From contig NZ_CP146986.1 of NCBI RefSeq assembly GCF_037126175.1, forward strand, positions 5,146,501 to 5,210,500: 64,000 nucleotides of DNA. The letters run 5' to 3'. This stretch comes from Pseudomonas sp. RSB 5.4 (GTDB taxonomy: Bacteria; Pseudomonadota; Gammaproteobacteria; Pseudomonadales; Pseudomonadaceae). The notes below the pieces were generated by a model. That model was not told where the DNA came from and made no database searches. It saw only the letters and a program-made list of their open reading frames with translations. Each line of letters opens with the position of its first letter. Positions within the stretch are counted from its first letter, which is position 1. The translations under genes were made by a program, and so were the position numbers. Below are positions 28,510-37,227 of this stretch, in pieces.

Positions 28510-29468
28510 CAGAAGTGTCCTTTTATGGCGAGTTCGCGGTAATAGGCGCCGAGCGCCGTGAGACGGCAGCCAGTGGAGTGAATGGCCGCGTAATACATGT
28601 GTTCGGCGTCGACCGGTTCGATCAGGCTGTGGCGGTTGCACTTTTGCAGTTGGGCGAAGACCTCGCCGTGCTCCGGGTCGAATGTGGCCTCGGTGGGTTC
28701 GTAGCTGGGGGCGAGGCGGAGCGTCGATTCGGCTTCGGCAAACCATTCCGGCAGTTTGCGCAGGATCTCCTTGGGGATCAGCGGCGAGACTTCGCGCAGG
28801 GAGATGAACTGCGAGACGTTGGTCTTGAACACCGGGCGCTGCTCCCAGGCGTCGAGTGCGTTGTCGACGAAGGAATACAGGCTGCCCGGTGTGATCTTGC
28901 CGAGGATGTTCGCCGCACCGCCGTGCAGGGCCTGCAACAGTAAACCGGTGAACACGCCGTGTTGCGCACCTTCCAGGGCCGGCTCTTCCTTTTTGCAGGC
29001 GGTCAGGATGGTCATGCCTTCGCCGACCACGCTGCTTTCGCTGCGCAAGGCGCGCACTTCGCCGGCCGCGCCGCTCTGGCAGCAGTCGAGGATGATCACT
29101 TTGTTTTTGATTTTCGTGGCTTTGGCGGCCCAGTTGAGAATGTCGCTGATGCGGATGCCGTCCTTGGCGCTGCGATAGTCCTGCGGCAGGAGCATGCCTT
29201 CATCGTTGTCGCTGTCGAAGCCGCCGTGCCCGGCGAAGTACAGCAGGGCGACGTTGCAGTCGCCGGAGAACAGCTCGCGAATCTGGTCTTCGAGCTTGCC
29301 TCGGCCGAGGTCGTCTTCAGCCGAGGTCAGCACCACATTCTTGAAGTTGGGGTCACCGTTGGCGTCGGTTTTCAGCACGGACGCCATGGCCATGGCGTCG
29401 TTGCAGCAACCGCTCAAGGGCGAAACGTGCGCGTAGTGGTTGATGCCGATAAACAGTCCCTTGCGCAT
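28509..29468 (-). CDS. Caspase-like (clan CD, peptidase C14) protease of a Thoeris-like defence operon
   Basis: The 319-aa soluble protease begins with the caspase fold (RKGLFIGINHYAHVSPLSGC). The catalytic dyad is H81 in Y-F-A-G-H-G-G and C130 in L-D-C-C-Q-S-G. After the protease core (to about residue 215) comes a C-terminal region of about 100 residues (PLIPKEILRKLPEWFAEAE onwards) without a family I recognise; it is a candidate ligand-sensing or dimerisation part. It is the middle gene between two TIR genes, with a 2-base gap upstream and a one-base overlap downstream. In type IV Thoeris, a TIR-made cyclic ADP-ribose isomer activates such a protease, which degrades cell proteins and stops phage growth. 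That role is inferred here from the gene pair. Confidence 0.88.
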   Translation of the reverse strand: MRKGLFIGINHYAHVSPLSGCCNDAMAMASVLKTDANGDPNFKNVVLTSAEDDLGRGKLEDQIRELFSGDCNVALLYFAGHGGFDSDNDEGMLLPQDYRSAKDGIRISDILNWAAKATKIKNKVIILDCCQSGAAGEVRALRSESSVVGEGMTILTACKKEEPALEGAQHGVFTGLLLQALHGGAANILGKITPGSLYSFVDNALDAWEQRPVFKTNVSQFISLREVSPLIPKEILRKLPEWFAEAESTLRLAPSYEPTEATFDPEHGEVFAQLQKCNRHSLIEPVDAEHMYYAAIHSTGCRLTALGAYYRELAIKGHF

Positions 29469-29470
29469 GT

Positions 29471-29878
29471 TTACACCGCCGTGTGCTGACGGATCGCACC
29501 GATGATGCTGTTGGTGTTCCACGCGCACTCGGCGTGTGCCGCCTCACGTACCACCGTGGAAATACGCTCGGCGCCGAACGGCTTGATCGCGATGATCACT
29601 TTGCCCATGCGTTTGGCGATCTCGATTTCCTTGTTGATCCACTTGCTGTAGGTCGAATACATCCCGGCCATGATCAGCACCGCCGAGCACGGACGGATCT
29701 TGTTTTCGATGGCTTCCTCGAGCTGCTTGTCGGTCTGCGCGCCCATGATCGGGTTGTGCGGCGGCACGGAAAAATTCTTGAAAGTGAAATCCGGTTTGGC
29801 GCCGAGCAGGCGCACCAGATTGTCGTGGGCGTGGGCGTAGTTCCACGAATGGCTGATGAACAAATGGTAGGTCTGCAT
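29471..29878 (-). CDS. ThsB-like TIR protein (DUF1863 type), first gene of TIR-caspase operon
   Basis: The 135-aa protein belongs to the MTH538/ThsB-like TIR group (PF08937 type). It has the box-1 strand YHLFISHSW (residues 4-12), a middle FSVPPHNPI segment typical of ThsB, and W80-I-N-K-E84, whose Glu is the predicted NAD-cleaving residue. ThsB proteins sense phage infection and make cyclic ADP-ribose-type signals. I chose the ATG at 29878, which has GAGGAACCCC directly upstream; a 17-codon in-frame extension lacks family sequence. It is the promoter-proximal gene, as expected for a sensor and signal maker. Which signal molecule it makes cannot be read from sequence. Confidence 0.87.
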   Translation of the reverse strand: MQTYHLFISHSWNYAHAHDNLVRLLGAKPDFTFKNFSVPPHNPIMGAQTDKQLEEAIENKIRPCSAVLIMAGMYSTYSKWINKEIEIAKRMGKVIIAIKPFGAERISTVVREAAHAECAWNTNSIIGAIRQHTAV

Positions 29879-30052
29879 GGGGTTCCTCGAAGGTCGCGAA
29901 GGTGCGAAGGAACAACCCAATTTAGGCATCTCTAAAGTGCCCGCAAGGTCTGCGCGCGGAAAGAGAAATGTCCTGCAGGCAGGCGCGAGCAGGCCTGTCA
30001 GAAAGGTCTGACGTTTAAACGGTCGGGGGATGTGTCAGGCGTGGTCCGACAT

Positions 30053-30080
30053 CCGGCAGCCCTCGGACGAGGGCTGCCGG
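30053..30080 (-). terminator. Hairpin terminator after rsgA
   Basis: ccggcagccctc (30053-30064) pairs perfectly with gagggctgccgg (30069-30080). It lies just after the rsgA stop on the minus strand and separates rsgA from the TIR-caspase operon, which reads in the same direction. There is no strong U-run. Confidence 0.65.
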
Positions 30081-30089
30081 TGCAGATGT

Positions 30090-31121
30090 TTAGTAGCCGT
30101 TTTCCGGCAGGCTGGCGATGATCGAGCGGTAGCTGTTCATCCGTTGCTGCTGCACGCGGCCATCTTCGAGGGCCTTGAGCAGGGCGCAACCCGGTTCGCG
30201 ATCGTGCTTGCAGTCGCGGAAGCGGCAGGTGCCGAGCAGGTCGTTGAACTCGATGAAGCCGGCTTCGACGTCGGCGCGGCTGACGTGGCCCAGGCCGAAC
30301 TCACGGATACCCGGGGAGTCGATCAGCTCACCGCCGCCAGGGAAGTGGAACAGGCGCGCGGTGGTCGTGGTGTGCGTGCCCTGACCGGACAACTCCGACA
30401 GCGGGCCGACGCGGGTTTCGACTTCCGGCAACAGGCTGTTGACCAGCGACGACTTGCCGACACCGGACTGGCCGACGAACACGCTGATGCGCCCGTCGAG
30501 CTGCTTCTGCAACTGTTCCATGCCGTTGCCGTGATGGGCCGAGACTTCCAGCACCGGATAACCCAGCGTGCGGTACACCGCCAGCAGCGCGTTGAGCGCC
30601 GGGGCGTTCTGCTCGTCGATCAGGTCGAACTTGTTCAGCAGCAGCAACGGGCGGATGCCGGCGTGTTCGGCGGCGACCAGGTAGCGGTCGATCAGGTTGG
30701 CGTGCGGCTCGGGCAGCGGTGCGAAGACGATGACGATCATGTCGACGTTGGCAGCGACTGGCTTGAGCTGGCCACGGCTGTCCGGGCGGCAGAGTTCGGT
30801 GCTGCGCGGCAGTTGCGCGACGATCACCCCGATGCCCTGGTTGCCGGCGCGCCAGACCACCCGATCACCGGTCACCAGTGCCGGCAGGTTGGCGCGCAGG
30901 TGGCAACGGAAAACCTGGCCGGCCTGTTCGCCGTCCACGGCCTCGACTTCGACCTGTACACCGAAGTGGGCGATCACCAGGCCGTGTTGCTCAGGGCCCA
31001 GATCGCCGCCCTCGAGGGCTTCGACCGCCGAGGACTCGCGTTTGGCGGCGCGCGCGGCGCGCTCGCCTTGAATCTTTTCGATGCGCCAGTTTTGACGACG
31101 ATTGAGTTGGCGTTTGGCCAT
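30090..31121 (-). CDS. rsgA: Ribosome small subunit-dependent GTPase RsgA
   Basis: RsgA (YjeQ) is a circularly permuted GTPase that checks late maturation of the 30S subunit. The 343-aa product has an N-terminal basic tail and OB fold, then the permuted G motifs in order G4 (LNKFDLID), G1 (GQSGVGKSS) and G3 (DSPGIREF), and a C-terminal zinc site C-x5-C-x-H-x5-C ([14 protein letters not shown]). It is divergent from orn, as in other Pseudomonas. Confidence 0.97.
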   Translation of the reverse strand: MAKRQLNRRQNWRIEKIQGERAARAAKRESSAVEALEGGDLGPEQHGLVIAHFGVQVEVEAVDGEQAGQVFRCHLRANLPALVTGDRVVWRAGNQGIGVIVAQLPRSTELCRPDSRGQLKPVAANVDMIVIVFAPLPEPHANLIDRYLVAAEHAGIRPLLLLNKFDLIDEQNAPALNALLAVYRTLGYPVLEVSAHHGNGMEQLQKQLDGRISVFVGQSGVGKSSLVNSLLPEVETRVGPLSELSGQGTHTTTTARLFHFPGGGELIDSPGIREFGLGHVSRADVEAGFIEFNDLLGTCRFRDCKHDREPGCALLKALEDGRVQQQRMNSYRSIIASLPENGY

Positions 31122-31228
31122 GGGTGTTCCGTCTGAAGAATGCAGCGATTAGGTAAAACGGCCGCGAGTTTAGCACGCCCGGGCATCGGCCTAGGCTAAA
31201 CTGCGCAGCATTGCCTAGGAGCCCGAAT

Positions 31229-31771
31229 ATGCAAAACCCGCAGAACCTGATCTGGATCGACCTGGAAATGACCGGTCTGGATCCGGAAAACGACGTCATC
31301 ATCGAAATGGCCACCATCGTCACCGACAGTGACCTGAACACCTTGGCCGAAGGCCCGGTGATCGCCATTCACCACAGTGACGAAGTGCTCGCCCGCATGG
31401 ACGAGTGGAACACCCGCACCCACGGCAACTCGGGCCTGACCCAGCGTGTGCGTGACAGCCGTATCAGCATGGCCGAGGCCGAGGCCGAAACCATCGCGTT
31501 CCTGGAACAGTGGGTACCGAAGGGCAAGTCGCCGATCTGCGGCAACAGTATCTGCCAGGACCGGCGCTTCCTTTATACCCACATGAAGGCGCTGGAAAGC
31601 TACTTCCACTACCGCAACCTCGACGTGTCGACGCTCAAAGAGCTGGCCGCACGCTGGGCACCGGACGTGCGCGACAGCTTCAAGAAGGGCAGCACTCACT
31701 TGGCACTGGACGACATCCGCGAGTCGATCGCCGAGCTGCAGCACTACCGCAAGCATTTCATCAAGTTCTGA
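31229..31771 (+). CDS. orn: Oligoribonuclease
   Basis: Orn degrades di- and short oligoribonucleotides, including pGpG from c-di-GMP breakdown, and is essential in many Pseudomonas. The 180-aa product is a DEDDh 3'-5' exonuclease: D11-x-E13 in I-D-L-E-M-T-G, the central D in G-N-S-I-C-Q-D, and H/D in T-H-L-A-L-D-D. The ATG at 31229 follows TAGGAG by 7 bases; an upstream in-frame start at 31211 would precede that site. Confidence 0.98.
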   Translation: MQNPQNLIWIDLEMTGLDPENDVIIEMATIVTDSDLNTLAEGPVIAIHHSDEVLARMDEWNTRTHGNSGLTQRVRDSRISMAEAEAETIAFLEQWVPKGKSPICGNSICQDRRFLYTHMKALESYFHYRNLDVSTLKELAARWAPDVRDSFKKGSTHLALDDIRESIAELQHYRKHFIKF

Positions 31772-31794
31772 TTGAGGGGTGTCTGCCCTGACGT

Positions 31795-31863
31795 CTTCGC
31801 GAGCAAGCCCGCTCCCACAATTTGGAATGCGTTCCCCCTGTGGGAGCGGGCTTGCTCGCGAAG
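31795..31863. repeat. Paired inverted REP repeat (family A)
   Basis: Arms 31795-31819 and 31839-31863 are exact 25-base reverse complements, 19 bases apart, between orn and the TRIC-type channel gene on the same strand. Confidence 0.93.
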
Positions 31864-31975
31864 AGAGCGTCAGAGTCCCGTAAGATTCAAGTCAGAAATG
31901 CATCCCGGAGCGCGCCCCCTTCTGGTGCGGCGCTGAAATGGCTAGACTGCGCGCCTTCCTGCCAGGACCGCCGCC

Positions 31976-32587
31976 ATGTTGCTGATGCTCTATCTGATCG
32001 CCATTACCGCTGAAGCCATGACTGGCGCGTTGTCTGCCGGACGGCGCGGCATGGACTGGTTCGGTGTGGTGCTGATCGCCTGCGTCACGGCGCTGGGTGG
32101 CGGTTCGGTACGTGACGTGTTGCTCGGGCACTATCCGCTGACATGGGTCAAACACCCGGAATACCTGGTGCTGACCTCGGCCGCCGCGATGCTCACCGTG
32201 TTCACCGCCCGCTGGATGCGTCACCTGCGCTCACTGTTTCTGGTGCTCGATGCGGTCGGTCTGGTGGCGTTCACCCTGATCGGCTGCATGACCGCTCTGG
32301 AAATGGGCCACGGCATGCTGGTGGCCTCGGTCAGCGGCGTGATCACCGGGGTATTCGGCGGCATCCTGCGCGACATCTTCTGCAACGACATCCCGCTGAT
32401 CTTCCGCCGCGAACTGTACGCCAGCGTCTCGTTCGCCGCCGCGTGGTGCTACATGCTCTGTCTGTATCTGAATGTGCCGAGCGAGCAGGCGATCCTGATC
32501 ACCTTGTTCGGCGGCTTTCTGCTGCGGCTGCTGGCGATTCGGTTCCACTGGGAAATGCCCAAGTTCGTCTACAACGACGCACCTTGA
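31976..32587 (+). CDS. TRIC-type cation channel family protein (YadS/UPF0126)
   Basis: The 203-aa integral membrane protein has two repeated three-helix units plus a seventh helix. The paired motifs GGGSVRDVLLG (about residues 41-51) and GGILRDIFCN (about 126-135) are the glycine-kinked helix signatures of bacterial trimeric intracellular cation (TRIC) channel homologues. Ion selectivity cannot be read from sequence. The start ATG at 31976 has only a weak ribosome site (ccaggacc). It is monocistronic, followed by an AT-rich gap and the convergent queG. Confidence 0.88.
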   Translation: MLLMLYLIAITAEAMTGALSAGRRGMDWFGVVLIACVTALGGGSVRDVLLGHYPLTWVKHPEYLVLTSAAAMLTVFTARWMRHLRSLFLVLDAVGLVAFTLIGCMTALEMGHGMLVASVSGVITGVFGGILRDIFCNDIPLIFRRELYASVSFAAAWCYMLCLYLNVPSEQAILITLFGGFLLRLLAIRFHWEMPKFVYNDAP

Positions 32588-32678
32588 CGTCACGCTGGCG
32601 ATCGCGTGGAAATATTCTTTCGGGAATGTTGAATAGATGCCGCGCTTCTAAATGGGGGTAAAAAATAAAGTCTAAAGA

Positions 32679-32702
32679 GGGTATTTTGTTCTGAAATACC
32701 CC
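32679..32702. terminator. AT-rich hairpin between the TRIC-type gene and queG
   Basis: gggtattt (32679-32686) pairs with aaataccc (32694-32701), loop tgttctg. It lies inside a short AT-rich patch and could terminate queG on the minus strand. A wider inverted match, taaatgggg near 32648-32656 against ccccattta at 32699-32707, encloses it. Confidence 0.5.
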
Positions 32703-32704
32703 AT

Positions 32705-33775
32705 TTAAGTAGTGCGTTCAGCGTGCTGTCTCAGCGCCCACTCGACGTGTTCGCGGACTAGATCGGACGGGTAATCACGACGCGCCTTCAAGGCTTCCAG
32801 CACAGGAATGCTCGAAGGCGCGTTGCCCAGCCCGACCGCCAGATTGCGCAGCCAGCGCTCGTAACCGGCGCGGCGCAGCGGCGAACCTTCGGTGCTGCTG
32901 AGAAACTTGTCCTCGTCCCACATGAACAGCTCCGCCAGTTCGGCGTTGTCCAGGTTGTGCCGCGGCTTGAAGTCGCTTTCCCCGGATGGCCGGGCGAAGC
33001 GGTTCCATGGGCAGACGATCTGGCAGTCGTCGCAGCCGAACACGCGGTTACCGATCAACGGGCGCAGGTCTTCGGGAATGGCGTTTTTCAGTTCGATGGT
33101 CAGGTACGATATGCACCGTCGCGCGTCCAGCACATACGGGCCGACAAAGGCGTTGGTCGGGCAGATGTCCAGGCACGCGGTGCAGCGCCCGCAATGTTCG
33201 GTGCTGTGCGGTTCGTCCACCGGCAGCGGCAGATCGACGAACAGTTCGCTCAGGAAGAAATAGCTGCCGGCCTTGCGGTTCAGCACCAGGGTGTTTTTGC
33301 CGATCCAGCCCAGTCCGGCCTGCTCGGCGATGGCTTTTTCCAGCACCGGGGCACTGTCGACGAAGGCACGGAAACCGAACGGGCCGATCTCGGCCTGAAT
33401 CTTGTCGGCCAATTGCTGCACACGTTTACGGATCAATTTGTGGTAATCGCGGCCCAAGGCATAACGCGAAACGTAGGCCTTTTCCGGTTGCGCGAGCATT
33501 TGCGCCATTTGCGTGTCGCCGGGCAGGTAGTCCATGCGCAGCGAAACCACGCGCAATGTACCCGGAACCAGTTCCTCCGGATGCGAGCGTTTGCTGCCGT
33601 GGGCGCCCATGTAATCCATTTCGCCGTGGTAGCCGGCGGCGAGCCAGCGCTCCAGGTGCTGCTCATGCTCGGCCAGGTCCAGACCGCTGATGCCGACTTG
33701 CTGGAAGCCCAGCTCGCGGCCCCAATCCTTGATCGATTGGGCGAGGGCGGGAAGATCTGTGGTGATGGCGGACAT
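32705..33775 (-). CDS. queG: Epoxyqueuosine reductase QueG
   Basis: QueG makes queuosine from epoxyqueuosine in tRNAs with GUN anticodons, using cobalamin and two 4Fe-4S clusters. The 356-aa product has the ferredoxin-like clusters C-G-R-C-T-A-C-L-D-I-C-P and C-D-D-C-Q-I-V-C-P-W-N, and a HEAT-like C terminus. I chose the ATG at 33775; the 24-codon in-frame extension runs into the divergent nnr promoter. It is divergent from nnr, as in P. aeruginosa. Confidence 0.96.
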   Translation of the reverse strand: MSAITTDLPALAQSIKDWGRELGFQQVGISGLDLAEHEQHLERWLAAGYHGEMDYMGAHGSKRSHPEELVPGTLRVVSLRMDYLPGDTQMAQMLAQPEKAYVSRYALGRDYHKLIRKRVQQLADKIQAEIGPFGFRAFVDSAPVLEKAIAEQAGLGWIGKNTLVLNRKAGSYFFLSELFVDLPLPVDEPHSTEHCGRCTACLDICPTNAFVGPYVLDARRCISYLTIELKNAIPEDLRPLIGNRVFGCDDCQIVCPWNRFARPSGESDFKPRHNLDNAELAELFMWDEDKFLSSTEGSPLRRAGYERWLRNLAVGLGNAPSSIPVLEALKARRDYPSDLVREHVEWALRQHAERTT

Positions 33776-33804
33776 GAGGCGAGAGAAACCGGAGCTGAGG
33801 TGCG

Positions 33805-33810
33805 TATAAT
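33805..33810 (+). promoter_or_regulatory. Candidate -10 box for the nnr-tsaE-amiB-mutL-miaA-hfq cluster
   Basis: TATAAT lies 28 bases upstream of the nnr ATG in the 63-base queG/nnr divergent gap. I see no good -35 box at the expected distance, so this is only a candidate. Confidence 0.4.
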
Positions 33811-33838
33811 TCTGCCAGACATCGGAGCCCGAAGACGC

Positions 33839-35338
33839 ATGCCGCACACGAAAGATGAATTACCCGACGCGCTGTATGGCGCTGCACAGGTGCGAGCACT
33901 CGACGCGCGGCTGATCGCTGCGGGCACCCCGGGCTTCGAATTGATGCAGCGCGCCGCGCACGCGACCTGGCGAGCATTGGTGCGGCAATGGCCGTCGGCG
34001 AACGAAATGACCGTGCTGGCTGGGCATGGCAACAATGCTGGTGATGGTTTTCTGATCGCCGCGCTGGCGCACCGGGCCGGTTGGGCGGTGCAGGTGCTGG
34101 CCGTCGGTGATCCGCAACGCTTGCAGGGCGACGCTGCGCAGGCTTATGCGCAGGCACTGAGCGATGGCGTCGCCGTGCAGGGCTGGACTGCGCAATTCGA
34201 GCTGCGCGGCATTATCGTCGATGCCTTGCTCGGCACCGGACTGGCCGGCGATGTGCGCGAGCCGTATGCCGCTGCGATCAAGGCGATCAATGCCGGTGGC
34301 CTGCCGGTGGTGGCGGTGGATATTCCTTCGGGGCTGTCCGCCGATACCGGGCATGTCCTTGGCGTTGCGGTTCACGCCGACCTTACCGTGACCTTTATTG
34401 GCTTGAAGCTTGGCCTGTTCACCGGTGATGCGGCGGATCAGGTCGGAGCGCTGGTGTTTAACGATCTGCAAGCCGCTGCCGACATCTACCGTGACATTCC
34501 TGTCAGCGTCCTGCGTCTCACGACGGCTAATCTTCCGCGACTGGCTCCGCGTGCGCCCACTGCGCACAAAGGGCGCTTCGGGCATTTGCTGTTGATCGGC
34601 GGCGATCAGGGTTTTGGCGGGGCGATTCTGCTCAGTAGCGAAGCGGCCTTGCGCAGCGGCGCCGGCATGGTGTCGCTGGCGACCCGTCCGGAACATGTCC
34701 CGGCCGCGCTGACGCGGATGCCGGAAGTCATGGCGCTCGGCACATCGTCGGCCAATCAGTTGATGGGGCTGCTGGAAAAGGTCTCGGTGCTGGTGGTTGG
34801 TCCGGGTCTCGGACAGGCGAGTTGGGGCCGGGCGCTGTTGTCCGCTGCCGCCAATGCGCCGCTGCCGCAGGTATGGGACGCCGACGCGTTGAATCTGCTG
34901 GCGAGCGGTTTTGTCAGCCTGCCCGGGAATTGCGTGATCACTCCGCATCCGGGCGAGGCGGCGCGCCTGTTGGGCGTCAGTACCGCTGAGGTGCAGGCAG
35001 ATCGCCCGGCCGCCGCGCGGGCGTTGTGCAAAAAATACTCAGCCGTCGTCGTGCTGAAAGGCGCCGGCAGCCTGATCGCCCATCCCGATGGGCGTCTGGC
35101 GTTGTGTCATCAGGGCCATCCGGCCATGGCCACTGCCGGCCTTGGCGATGTGCTTGCCGGGTTGACCGGGGCGCTGCTGGCGCAGGGCATGGACGGCTTC
35201 GATGCCGCCTGCCTCGCAGTCTGGCTGCACGCCAATGCCGGCGCGCAACTAGGTAAATTCGGCCGTGGGCTGGCGGCCAGTGATCTGATTCCAGCCATTC
35301 GTCAGTTGTTGGAGGAGCATGCACCGTGTCTGAAGTAA
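33839..35338 (+). CDS. nnr: Bifunctional NAD(P)H-hydrate epimerase / ADP-dependent dehydratase
   Basis: The enzyme repairs hydrated NADH and NADPH. The 499-aa protein fuses an N-terminal epimerase (YjeF_N, about residues 1-215, with GHGNNAGDGF and DALLGTGL) to a C-terminal kinase-like dehydratase (about 230-495, with TPHPGEAARL, KGAGSLIA and TAGLGDVLAG). The ATG at 33839 follows the divergent promoter; a far longer in-frame reading upstream is only antisense to queG. The tsaE start overlaps its end by 13 bases. Confidence 0.95.
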   Translation: MPHTKDELPDALYGAAQVRALDARLIAAGTPGFELMQRAAHATWRALVRQWPSANEMTVLAGHGNNAGDGFLIAALAHRAGWAVQVLAVGDPQRLQGDAAQAYAQALSDGVAVQGWTAQFELRGIIVDALLGTGLAGDVREPYAAAIKAINAGGLPVVAVDIPSGLSADTGHVLGVAVHADLTVTFIGLKLGLFTGDAADQVGALVFNDLQAAADIYRDIPVSVLRLTTANLPRLAPRAPTAHKGRFGHLLLIGGDQGFGGAILLSSEAALRSGAGMVSLATRPEHVPAALTRMPEVMALGTSSANQLMGLLEKVSVLVVGPGLGQASWGRALLSAAANAPLPQVWDADALNLLASGFVSLPGNCVITPHPGEAARLLGVSTAEVQADRPAAARALCKKYSAVVVLKGAGSLIAHPDGRLALCHQGHPAMATAGLGDVLAGLTGALLAQGMDGFDAACLAVWLHANAGAQLGKFGRGLAASDLIPAIRQLLEEHAPCLK

Positions 35339-35796
35339 CCCTGTACCTGGCCGATGAACAGGCCATGAGCGACTTTGGCGCACGGATCGCCCGCGTTACC
35401 CAGGGCCATGGCCTGATTTTTCTCGAAGGCAATCTGGGCATGGGTAAAACCACCCTGTCGCGGGGCATCATTCGTGGGCTTGGGCATGTCGGCGCAGTAA
35501 AAAGTCCGACCTTCACTCTGGTTGAGCCCTACGAGATCGGCGACGTCCGTGCCTTTCACTTCGACCTGTACCGCCTGGTCGATCCGGAGGAGCTGGAGTT
35601 TCTCGGTATCCGCGATTATTTCGAAGACGATGCCCTGTGCCTGATCGAGTGGCCCGATAAAGGTGCAGGCTTTTTGCCAAAGCCTGACCTGACCATTACC
35701 ATTACCCCGCAAGACAGCGGCCGTTCGCTGAAAATTTTGTCCCAGGGCGCGCGTGGTGAGTCCTGGTGTGCCGCTTTGGCATTGGAATCCAATTAA
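35326..35796 (+). CDS. tsaE: tRNA threonylcarbamoyladenosine biosynthesis ATPase TsaE
   Basis: TsaE is the essential ATPase that resets the TsaBD complex during t6A formation at A37 of ANN-decoding tRNAs. The product is 156 aa with a Walker A motif G-N-L-G-M-G-K41-T-T, the SPTFTLVEPY switch segment and the HFDLYRL and IEWPDK motifs of the family. The GTG start at 35326 lies inside nnr after GGAGGAG, so translation is coupled. amiB begins right after the stop. Confidence 0.97.
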   Translation: MSEVTLYLADEQAMSDFGARIARVTQGHGLIFLEGNLGMGKTTLSRGIIRGLGHVGAVKSPTFTLVEPYEIGDVRAFHFDLYRLVDPEELEFLGIRDYFEDDALCLIEWPDKGAGFLPKPDLTITITPQDSGRSLKILSQGARGESWCAALALESN

Positions 35797-37227
35797 ATGA
35801 TGGGGTTAGGTATGCGCTTTCGCGCGTTGGTGGCTGCCGCAGGACTGATGTTGATGGCAGTGGCCGTCAACGCTGTGGCCGACACAAAGGTCAACAGCGT
35901 GCGCCTGTGGCGGGCGCCGGACAATACGCGACTGGTCTTCGACCTGAGCGGCCCGGTGCAGCACAGTGTCTTCACCCTGACCGCACCGGATCGACTGGTG
36001 ATCGACATCAATGGCGCCACTCTGGGTGCGCCGTTGAAAGTGTCGACCGCCAACACGCCGATCACCGCGATGCGCTCGGCCCAGCGTACGCCGACCGACC
36101 TGCGGGTGGTCATCGACCTGAAAAAAGCCGTCACCCCGAAAAGTTTCTCGCTGGCGCCGAACGCGCAATATGGCAACCGTCTGGTGGTCGACCTGTTCGA
36201 CAACGCCGCCGATGCCGCCCCGCCGCCAGCTCCGACGCCTTCGGTTGCGACCGTGCCGGCAGTGCCGGTGACGCCTTCGGAACCGGCGATCAAACTGCCA
36301 CCGGCCCCGGCCGGCAAACGTGACATCATTGTGGTGATCGACGCCGGCCACGGCGGCGAAGACCCGGGTGCGTCCGGCTCGCGCGGTCAGCGTGAGAAAG
36401 ATGTGGTACTGCAGATCGCCCGCGAACTGCAGCGTCAGGTCAACGGCATGAAAGGTTTCCGTGCCGAGCTGACCCGGACCGGCGACTACTTCATCCCGTT
36501 GCGCGGCCGTACCGAAATCGCCCGCAAGAAGGGCGCCGACCTGTTCGTTTCGATCCACGCCGACGCCGCGCCGTCTGCGGCCGCTTTCGGTGCCTCGGTG
36601 TTTGCCTTGTCCGATCGCGGCGCAACGTCGGAAACCGCCCGTTGGCTGGCCGACAGCGAAAACCGTTCCGACCTGATCGGTGGTGCCGGCAACGTCAGCC
36701 TCGACGACAAGGACCGCATGCTCGCCGGCGTGTTGCTCGACCTTTCGATGACCGCGTCGCTGACTTCCAGCCTCAACGTCGGCCAGAAAGTCCTGACCAA
36801 CATTGGTCGCGTGACCCCGTTGCACAAACAACGCGTGGAGCAGGCCGGGTTCATGGTGCTGAAATCGCCGGACATCCCGTCGATTCTGGTCGAAACCGGC
36901 TTCATCTCCAACGCCAACGAAGCGAACAAGCTCTCTGCATCAAGCCACCAGCAGGCGCTGGCGCGTTCGATCAGCAGCGGCGTGCGCCAGTTCTTCCAGC
37001 AGAACCCGCCACCGGGCACCTACATTGCCTGGCTGCGTGACTCCGGCAAGATCGCCCAAGGCCCGCGCGATCACCGCGTGAGTCCGGGTGAGACCCTGGC
37101 GATGATCGCCGTGCGTTATCAGGTGTCGCCCGCCACGCTGCGCAGTGCCAACAATCTCAGCAGCGATGAGCTGAAGGTCGGTCAGCACCTGACCATTCCT
37201 GGCACCGAACTGGCGTCCAAAGAATGA
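35797..37227 (+). CDS. amiB: N-acetylmuramoyl-L-alanine amidase AmiB
   Basis: AmiB splits septal peptidoglycan during cell separation. The 476-aa precursor has a signal peptide ([20 protein letters not shown]), an AMIN domain (about residues 33-130) that targets the septum, a Pro-rich linker, an amidase_3 zinc domain (about 176-400: H in [11 protein letters not shown] in QREKD, H in VSIHADA, and VETGF) and a C-terminal LysM (about 428-472, [17 protein letters not shown]). The ATG at 35797 directly follows the tsaE TAA; the ATG at 35812, with GGGG 6 bases upstream, gives a more typical signal peptide and may be the true start. It overlaps mutL by 4 bases. Confidence 0.95.
   Translation: MMGLGMRFRALVAAAGLMLMAVAVNAVADTKVNSVRLWRAPDNTRLVFDLSGPVQHSVFTLTAPDRLVIDINGATLGAPLKVSTANTPITAMRSAQRTPTDLRVVIDLKKAVTPKSFSLAPNAQYGNRLVVDLFDNAADAAPPPAPTPSVATVPAVPVTPSEPAIKLPPAPAGKRDIIVVIDAGHGGEDPGASGSRGQREKDVVLQIARELQRQVNGMKGFRAELTRTGDYFIPLRGRTEIARKKGADLFVSIHADAAPSAAAFGASVFALSDRGATSETARWLADSENRSDLIGGAGNVSLDDKDRMLAGVLLDLSMTASLTSSLNVGQKVLTNIGRVTPLHKQRVEQAGFMVLKSPDIPSILVETGFISNANEANKLSASSHQQALARSISSGVRQFFQQNPPPGTYIAWLRDSGKIAQGPRDHRVSPGETLAMIAVRYQVSPATLRSANNLSSDELKVGQHLTIPGTELASKE

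Noticed and set aside
28509..28746. N-terminal extension of the third-gene TIR protein
   Set aside because: The in-frame upstream residues lie inside the caspase gene and are P/R/H-rich; the TIR strand begins at the ATG at 28509.
32957..33838. Long N-terminal extension of nnr
   Set aside because: The in-frame extension is antisense to queG; the true start at 33839 lies after the divergent promoter and gives the normal family length.
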